Part shown: piece by piece, positions 59,821 through 64,000 of the stretch | Layout of the letters: each line of letters begins with the position of its first letter | Position numbering within the stretch: the first letter of the stretch is position 1 | NCBI RefSeq assembly: GCF_024622045.1 | Contig: NZ_JANKBP010000005.1 | Length of the DNA: 64,000 bases | Direction: 5' to 3' (one strand) | From: Rodentibacter caecimuris | GTDB lineage: Bacteria; Pseudomonadota; Gammaproteobacteria; Enterobacterales; Pasteurellaceae | The notes under the pieces: generated by a model | Seen by the model: the letters and a program-made list of their open reading frames with translations, nothing else | What the model was told of the DNA's origin: nothing | The model's database searches: none | Program-made: the position numbers and the translations under genes

Positions 59821-60321
59821 TTACCCCAAAATTTCATCAACGGTCTTACCACGTTTCGCAGCAACCATTTCTGGTGATTTCATGTTTGCTAATGCATCAA
59901 TAGTTGCACGAACAACATTAATTGGGTTGGTAGAACCGTATGCTTTCGAAAGAACATTACGTATACCAGTAACTTCTAATACTGCACGCATCGCACCACC
60001 AGCAATGATACCTGTACCTTCGCTAGCCGGTTGCATAAATACACGAGAACCAGTATGAACACCTTTAACCGGGTGTTGCAATGTACCTTCATTTAAAGCT
60101 ACATTAATCATATTGCGACGAGCTTTCTCCATCGCTTTTTGGATCGCTGCCGGAACCTCGCGCGCTTTACCATAACCAAAACCGACACGGCCGTTACCAT
60201 CACCAACCACAGTCAATGCGGTAAAGCTCATAATACGACCACCTTTTACAGTTTTTGATACACGGTTTACTGCGATTAGCTTCTCTTGCAGTTCACCAGC
60301 TTGTTTTTCGATGTTTGACAT
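59821..60321 (-). CDS. rpsE: 30S ribosomal protein S5
   Basis: 166 residues with the S5 double-stranded-RNA-binding domain (about 10-75, GGRIMSFTALTVVGDGNGRV) and the C-terminal domain. S5 contributes to decoding fidelity and mRNA unwinding. The residues where spectinomycin resistance arises (around Lys/Gly in KTVKGGR) look wild type. In the spc operon between rplR and rpmD. Confidence 0.98.
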   Translation of the reverse strand: MSNIEKQAGELQEKLIAVNRVSKTVKGGRIMSFTALTVVGDGNGRVGFGYGKAREVPAAIQKAMEKARRNMINVALNEGTLQHPVKGVHTGSRVFMQPASEGTGIIAGGAMRAVLEVTGIRNVLSKAYGSTNPINVVRATIDALANMKSPEMVAAKRGKTVDEILG

Positions 60322-60335
60322 CTAAATTTACCCCA

Positions 60336-60689
60336 TTAGAACTGTAGACCAGCTTCACGAGCAGCGTCCGCTAAAGTTTGGACACGTCCATGATATTTAA
60401 AACCGGAACGATCAAAAGCAACTGCCTTTACGCCTTTTGCCAAGGCACGCTCTGCAACAGTTTTACCTACTACAGCAGCAGCATCTTTGTTACCAGTATA
60501 TTTTACTTGCTCACGAATTGCTTTCTCAACAGTTGAAGCAGCGGCAAGCACTTCTGAACCGTTTGGTGCAATAACTTGTGCATAAATATGACGTGGAGTA
60601 CGGTGAATAACTAAACGAGTTACACCTTGCTCTCTCATCATATAGCGTGCACGAGCTGCACGACGGATACGAGCTGATTTCTTATCCAT
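60336..60689 (-). CDS. rplR: 50S ribosomal protein L18
   Basis: 117 residues, the 5S rRNA-binding protein L18. Conserved RLVIHRTPRHIYAQVIAP and the C-terminal FDRSGFKYHGRVQTLADAAR. Spc operon, 13 bp after rplF. Confidence 0.98.
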   Translation of the reverse strand: MDKKSARIRRAARARYMMREQGVTRLVIHRTPRHIYAQVIAPNGSEVLAAASTVEKAIREQVKYTGNKDAAAVVGKTVAERALAKGVKAVAFDRSGFKYHGRVQTLADAAREAGLQF

Positions 60690-60702
60690 AGTGTTACCTT
60701 AA

Positions 60703-61236
60703 TTATTTCTTCTTAGCCTCTTTGATACGTACCACTTCATCAGAGTAACGTACCCCTTTACCTTTATAAGGTTCAGGACGGCGATAAGCGCGAATATCTG
60801 CTGCAACTTGACCGATTAACTGCTTATCAGCACCTTTCAATACAACCTCTGTTTGAGAAGGGCATTCAGCAGTAATACCTGCCGGCAAAGTGTGCTCTAC
60901 CGGGTGGGAATAGCCTAAACTTAATGCAACTACGTTACCTTTAAGTTGTGCTCTGTAACCAACACCAACCAATACTAATTTTTTAGTGAAGCCTTCATTA
61001 ACACCGATAACCATTGCATTAACTAATGCACGAGCTGTACCCGATTGAGCATTCGCCTCAACAAAACCTTCACGTGGAGTAAAAGTTAGTTGACCATTAT
61101 CTTGTTTAACTTCAACTGAATTATGAATTGTGCGAGATAACTCGCCATTTTTACCTTTTACTGTTAATAACTGACCGTTAAGTTTAACCTCAACACCGGC
61201 AGGAATATTAACAGGTGCTTTTGCAACACGAGACAT
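60703..61236 (-). CDS. rplF: 50S ribosomal protein L6
   Basis: 177 residues in two related domains; conserved MSRVAKAPVNIPAGVEV start and C-terminal signature RRPEPYKGKGVRY. Binds near the sarcin-ricin loop and factor-binding site. Spc operon. Confidence 0.98.
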   Translation of the reverse strand: MSRVAKAPVNIPAGVEVKLNGQLLTVKGKNGELSRTIHNSVEVKQDNGQLTFTPREGFVEANAQSGTARALVNAMVIGVNEGFTKKLVLVGVGYRAQLKGNVVALSLGYSHPVEHTLPAGITAECPSQTEVVLKGADKQLIGQVAADIRAYRRPEPYKGKGVRYSDEVVRIKEAKKK

Positions 61237-61251
61237 TTTCCTACCTCTCTA

Positions 61252-61644
61252 TTAAGCTACATAACAGATGATCTCACCGCCTAAACCAGCTTGACGAGCT
61301 GCACGGTCAGTCATAACACCTTTAGATGTAGAAACAACAGCAACACCTAAACCGCCCATAACTTTTGGTAATTCGTCTTTACGTTTATAAATACGAAGAC
61401 CAGGACGGCTTACACGTTGGATACTCTCTACAACCGGTTTTCCTTGGAAATATTTTAAAGTAATTTCCAACTCAGGTTTTACACCTTCTGAAACTTTAAC
61501 GCTTTCGATATAACCTTCAGCAGCTAACACATTGGCAATTGCCACTTTTAGCTTGGATGAAGGCATACTGATCGCAACTTTGTTCGCAGCTTGACCGTTA
61601 CGAATTCGGGTCAGCATATCTGCGATTGGATCTTGCATACTCAT
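61252..61644 (-). CDS. rpsH: 30S ribosomal protein S8
   Basis: 130 residues starting MSMQDPIADMLTRIRNGQ with the C-terminal signature GVMTDRAARQAGLGGEIICY. S8 binds 16S helix 21 and in E. coli also represses the spc operon by binding near the rplE start. An ATG two codons in is an alternative start. Spc operon. Confidence 0.98.
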   Translation of the reverse strand: MSMQDPIADMLTRIRNGQAANKVAISMPSSKLKVAIANVLAAEGYIESVKVSEGVKPELEITLKYFQGKPVVESIQRVSRPGLRIYKRKDELPKVMGGLGVAVVSTSKGVMTDRAARQAGLGGEIICYVA

Positions 61645-61680
61645 TGTACTTTTTCTCCGATTCCAAAATAAAGTGGTATA

Positions 61681-61986
61681 TTACCAACTCGCTTTTTTAA
61701 GGCCTGGGATTTCACCACGCATCGCAGCTTCGCGGACCTTAATACGGCTCAAACCAAACTTACGAAGAACGCCATGTGGACGTCCTGTTTGGCGGCAACG
61801 GTTACGTTGACGGGACGGGCTAGAATCGCGTGGTAAAGTTTGTAACTTTAATACCGCATTCCAACGATCCTCGTCAGAGGCATTTACATCAGAAATGATT
61901 TTCTTTAACTCTACACGTTTAGCATAGAATTTTTCAGCCAATTTAACGCGTTTTACATCGCGTGCTTTCATTGATTGTTTAGCCAT
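61681..61986 (-). CDS. rpsN: 30S ribosomal protein S14
   Basis: 101 residues, the long zinc-free (C-) form of S14: no CxxC pairs are present, and the C-terminal LRKFGLSRIKVREAAMRGEI is conserved. Spc operon between rplE and rpsH. Confidence 0.98.
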   Translation of the reverse strand: MAKQSMKARDVKRVKLAEKFYAKRVELKKIISDVNASDEDRWNAVLKLQTLPRDSSPSRQRNRCRQTGRPHGVLRKFGLSRIKVREAAMRGEIPGLKKASW

Positions 61987-61997
61987 GATAACCTGCC

Positions 61998-62537
61998 TTA
62001 TTTACGGAATGGGAAATTAAAGGCAGCAAGTAGTGCTTGACCTTCTTCATCATTCTTAGCAGTAGTTGTGATAGTGATATCTAAACCACGAACACGATCT
62101 ACTTTATCGTAATCGATCTCAGGGAAGATGATTTGTTCACGCACACCCATGCTGTAATTGCCACGACCATCAAATGATTTCGCACTTAAACCGCGGAAGT
62201 CACGAATACGTGGAACAGCAATTGTAATTAAACGTTCAAAGAACTCCCACATACGCTCTCCGCGTAGTGTCACTTTACAACCGATTGGATATCCCTGACG
62301 GATCTTAAAGCCAGCAACAGATTTACGAGCTTTAGTTACTAAAGGTTTTTGACCGCTGATTGCTGTTAAGTCCGCTACTGCGTTGTCTAGCAATTTTTTG
62401 TCGGTCAATGCTTCACCCACACCCATATTCAGGGTAATCTTTTCGATTCGTGGGACTTGCATGACAGATTTGTAGCCGAATTTATTTTTTAATTCGTTTA
62501 CTACTTGATCTCTGTAGTAATCATGCAGTTTCGCCAT
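61998..62537 (-). CDS. rplE: 50S ribosomal protein L5
   Basis: 179 residues, the 5S rRNA-binding protein that contacts the P-site tRNA. Conserved VPRIEKITLNMGVGEA, RDFRGLSAKSFDGRGNY and IFPEIDYDKVD. Spc operon, 17 bp after rplX. Confidence 0.98.
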   Translation of the reverse strand: MAKLHDYYRDQVVNELKNKFGYKSVMQVPRIEKITLNMGVGEALTDKKLLDNAVADLTAISGQKPLVTKARKSVAGFKIRQGYPIGCKVTLRGERMWEFFERLITIAVPRIRDFRGLSAKSFDGRGNYSMGVREQIIFPEIDYDKVDRVRGLDITITTTAKNDEEGQALLAAFNFPFRK

Positions 62538-62554
62538 CGCATTACTCCAGTTTG

Positions 62555-62866
62555 TTAGATAATTTCATTGTTAGATTTAAAGAAACGTACCTTTTTACCT
62601 TCTTCAAATCTAAAACCTACACGATCAGCTTTATTCGTTTTCGGATTAAAAATCGCAACATTTGAAACATCAATTGCTGCTTCTTTTTTCACTAAACCGC
62701 CAGCCTTGCCTAATGCAGGAACCGGTTTTTCATGCTTAGTGACAATATTAATGCCTTCAACAAATACTTTACCGTTTGGTAACACTTTAGTTACCTTGCC
62801 ACGCTTGCCTTTATCTTTACCGGCAAGCACGATTACTTCATCGTTTTGACGAATTTTTGCAGCCAT
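62555..62866 (-). CDS. rplX: 50S ribosomal protein L24
   Basis: 103 residues with an N-terminal KOW motif (DEVIVLAGKDKGKRGKV, about residues 8-24). An early-assembly protein near the exit tunnel. Spc operon between rplN and rplE. Confidence 0.98.
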   Translation of the reverse strand: MAAKIRQNDEVIVLAGKDKGKRGKVTKVLPNGKVFVEGINIVTKHEKPVPALGKAGGLVKKEAAIDVSNVAIFNPKTNKADRVGFRFEEGKKVRFFKSNNEII

Positions 62867-62879
62867 TTGTCACTTCTCC

Positions 62880-63251
62880 TTACAGTACTTCTGGTGCCAA
62901 AGAAATGATCTTCATAAACTTCTCAGAACGAAGTTCACGAGTCACAGGTCCAAAAATACGAGTACCGATTGGTTGCTCAGTGTTATTATTTAAAATGACA
63001 CAAGCATTGCCATCGAAGCGAATGACTGATCCATCTGGGCGACGAACACCCTTCTTGGTGCGCACAACAACTGCTTTTAATACATCACCTTTCTTTACTT
63101 TACCGCGAGGAATCGCTTCTTTTACAGTAATTTTGATGATGTCACCAATTGCAGCATAACGACGGTGCGATCCACCTAGAACCTTGATACACATTACGCT
63201 GCGAGCGCCTGAGTTATCAGCAACATCCAGCATAGTCTGTTCTTGGATCAT
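62880..63251 (-). CDS. rplN: 50S ribosomal protein L14
   Basis: 123 residues, starting MIQEQTMLDVADNSGARSV with the signature RYAAIGDIIKITVKEA. Forms intersubunit bridge B8 and is the RsfS target. First gene of the spc operon; it has its own promoter here and the S10 operon genes (rpsQ, rpmC and so on) are not upstream within the window. Confidence 0.98.
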   Translation of the reverse strand: MIQEQTMLDVADNSGARSVMCIKVLGGSHRRYAAIGDIIKITVKEAIPRGKVKKGDVLKAVVVRTKKGVRRPDGSVIRFDGNACVILNNNTEQPIGTRIFGPVTRELRSEKFMKIISLAPEVL

Positions 63252-63334
63252 ATTAGTGCTCCGTTAAGTTAAAAAAACACCCTTTCGGGACGAACCTACT
63301 TACATAAGCATAAGACAGATGTAAGAGGTTGCGG

Positions 63335-63363
63335 AATATAGCATAAAGGACTAGGTGAATCAA
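63335..63363 (-). promoter_or_regulatory. spc operon promoter
   Basis: Minus strand -35 TTGATT (63358-63363), 17-bp spacer, -10 TATATT (63335-63340), about 85 bp upstream of rplN and downstream of tusB. Confidence 0.72.
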
Positions 63364-63413
63364 TAAGATTTATAGATAAAATGTGAAAAAAATCTGAGAA
63401 AAAACAGGTATTT

Positions 63414-63701
63414 TTATAATGCCATCTGAGGGAAATACTCTGCTGTAATATCGACTAAATCCAATAAAGAAATTAATTGCACCGTATTCTCTTTCGGTAA
63501 AAGTGCGGTCAAATTTCTTGCTAAAATATCTTGTTCGAATGCAAAACAATGCGCTTTACAATGCTTAAAATGATTGGGGTGTTTTACCATCAATAACACG
63601 GCGTCTTGCCAAAGCACAACGGCATCGCTCTCCGTCACCAAAGACAGATAACTCATTAATTCTTCTTTATCGTAATTGGCCTGAGAAAAACAATAGAGCA
63701 T
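63414..63701 (-). CDS. tusB: Sulfurtransferase complex subunit TusB (DsrH family)
   Basis: 95 residues of the DsrH/TusB family, which with TusC and TusD relays persulfide sulfur from TusA to TusE/MnmA for 2-thiolation of tRNA wobble uridine. The MLYCFSQ start and DAVVLWQDAVLL segment fit the family. It follows tusC after 9 bp. In E. coli tusDCB lies before rpsL; here the spc operon follows instead. An uptake signal encodes T-A-L in the middle. Confidence 0.82.
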   Translation of the reverse strand: MLYCFSQANYDKEELMSYLSLVTESDAVVLWQDAVLLMVKHPNHFKHCKAHCFAFEQDILARNLTALLPKENTVQLISLLDLVDITAEYFPQMAL

Positions 63702-63710
63702 AACTATCCC

Positions 63711-64000
63711 TTAAAATGTTAGCAATTTCTCTGCTTGGTTCAGCTTAGCGAGTAATAAAGTGCGGTCAATTTTTTTTGCCGATATGATAAGGTTATCCTC
63801 TACGATCCCCAATTTATCAAGCGTTTTTCGACAAATAAAACGCTGTTTGATATTGTATAAATCCAATAACTTAAAGGTGCGGATAAAATCTTTTTGTAAT
63901 AATCGCTCCGGTTGTTGCCCATTCAATAAATTAAGCACACCATCATCGATAAAAAACACACCAATGTCCTCTTCATCACAAAATGCCGTTGCGGCTAATA
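63711..64000 (-). CDS. tusC: Sulfurtransferase complex subunit TusC (DsrF family), 5' end beyond the window
   Basis: The visible part is the C-terminal 95 or so residues, reading AFCDEEDIGVFFIDDGVLNL and onward; the frame stays open to the window edge, so the true start lies to the right of 64000. The FFIDDGVLNLLNGQ segment and the following DFIRTFKLLDLYNIKQ are typical of TusC. It is followed by tusB after 9 bp. tusD is expected just outside the window. Confidence 0.8.
   Translation of the reverse strand, partial: LAATAFCDEEDIGVFFIDDGVLNLLNGQQPERLLQKDFIRTFKLLDLYNIKQRFICRKTLDKLGIVEDNLIISAKKIDRTLLLAKLNQAEKLLTF

Noticed and set aside
1..64000. Recurrent AAGTGCGGT as a regulatory site or mobile repeat
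   Set aside because: This is the known Pasteurellaceae DNA-uptake signal, scattered in genes and intergenic DNA in both orientations.

Overview
The window is chromosomal DNA of a gamma-proteobacterium of the family Pasteurellaceae. Two things show this. The nine-base DNA-uptake signal AAGTGCGGT (Haemophilus influenzae type) recurs on both strands throughout, often as inverted pairs that double as terminators. The proteins (MetNIQ, Pst/Pho, HslUV, ClpXP, CyaA, GroESL, ribosomal proteins) read like close relatives of Haemophilus, Aggregatibacter and Pasteurella proteins. The genus cannot be fixed from this sequence alone. Most of the window is core genome. I see no tRNA gene, insertion sequence, integrase, CRISPR array or prophage gene.

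Layout. 1-293: leader and promoter of an rRNA operon that runs leftward out of the window, then gmhB and the divergent MetJ-regulated metNIQ methionine importer (the same rrn-gmhB-metNIQ neighbourhood as in E. coli). 3.8-9.6 kb: leftward rplKA, secE-nusG, clpPX and tig. 9.8-17.3 kb: kbp, ypfJ, heat-shock hslVU, rmuC, a YqhA-family membrane protein, and SOS-controlled recA-recX. 17.4-23.9 kb: a complete phosphate regulon (phoU, pstSCAB, phoBR, all leftward) with two matching Pho boxes. 24.1-29.4 kb: the one clearly accessory-looking stretch, a 1485-residue autotransporter with a coiled-coil stalk, a very strong inverted repeat, and a lysine-rich secreted protein of unknown function. 29.5-36.2 kb: gpmA, envC-yibQ, narP, cyaA and a small membrane protein. 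36.2-39.3 kb: a quinone oxidoreductase/Hsp31 pair with a divergent AraC-family regulator. 39.3-47.8 kb: greB, tex, pckA, aspA, groESL. 47.9-54.4 kb: ygfB-pepP, uspA, alaS-csrA-galU. 54.7-63.3 kb: the leftward spc and alpha ribosomal operons (rplN to rplQ, including rpmJ and secY). 63.4-64 kb: tusB and the start-truncated tusC.

How it fits together. Control signals seen in the sequence tie many genes to known circuits: a LexA box fills the recA promoter spacer, a MetJ operator covers the metN -10 box, sigma-32 promoters precede groES and hslV, Pho boxes precede pstS and phoU, an FNR-like site precedes aspA, and an S4-binding alpha-operon leader precedes rpsM. The best candidates for undescribed biology are the autotransporter locus with its flanking hairpin and lysine-rich neighbour, and the small stress module controlled by the AraC-type regulator.
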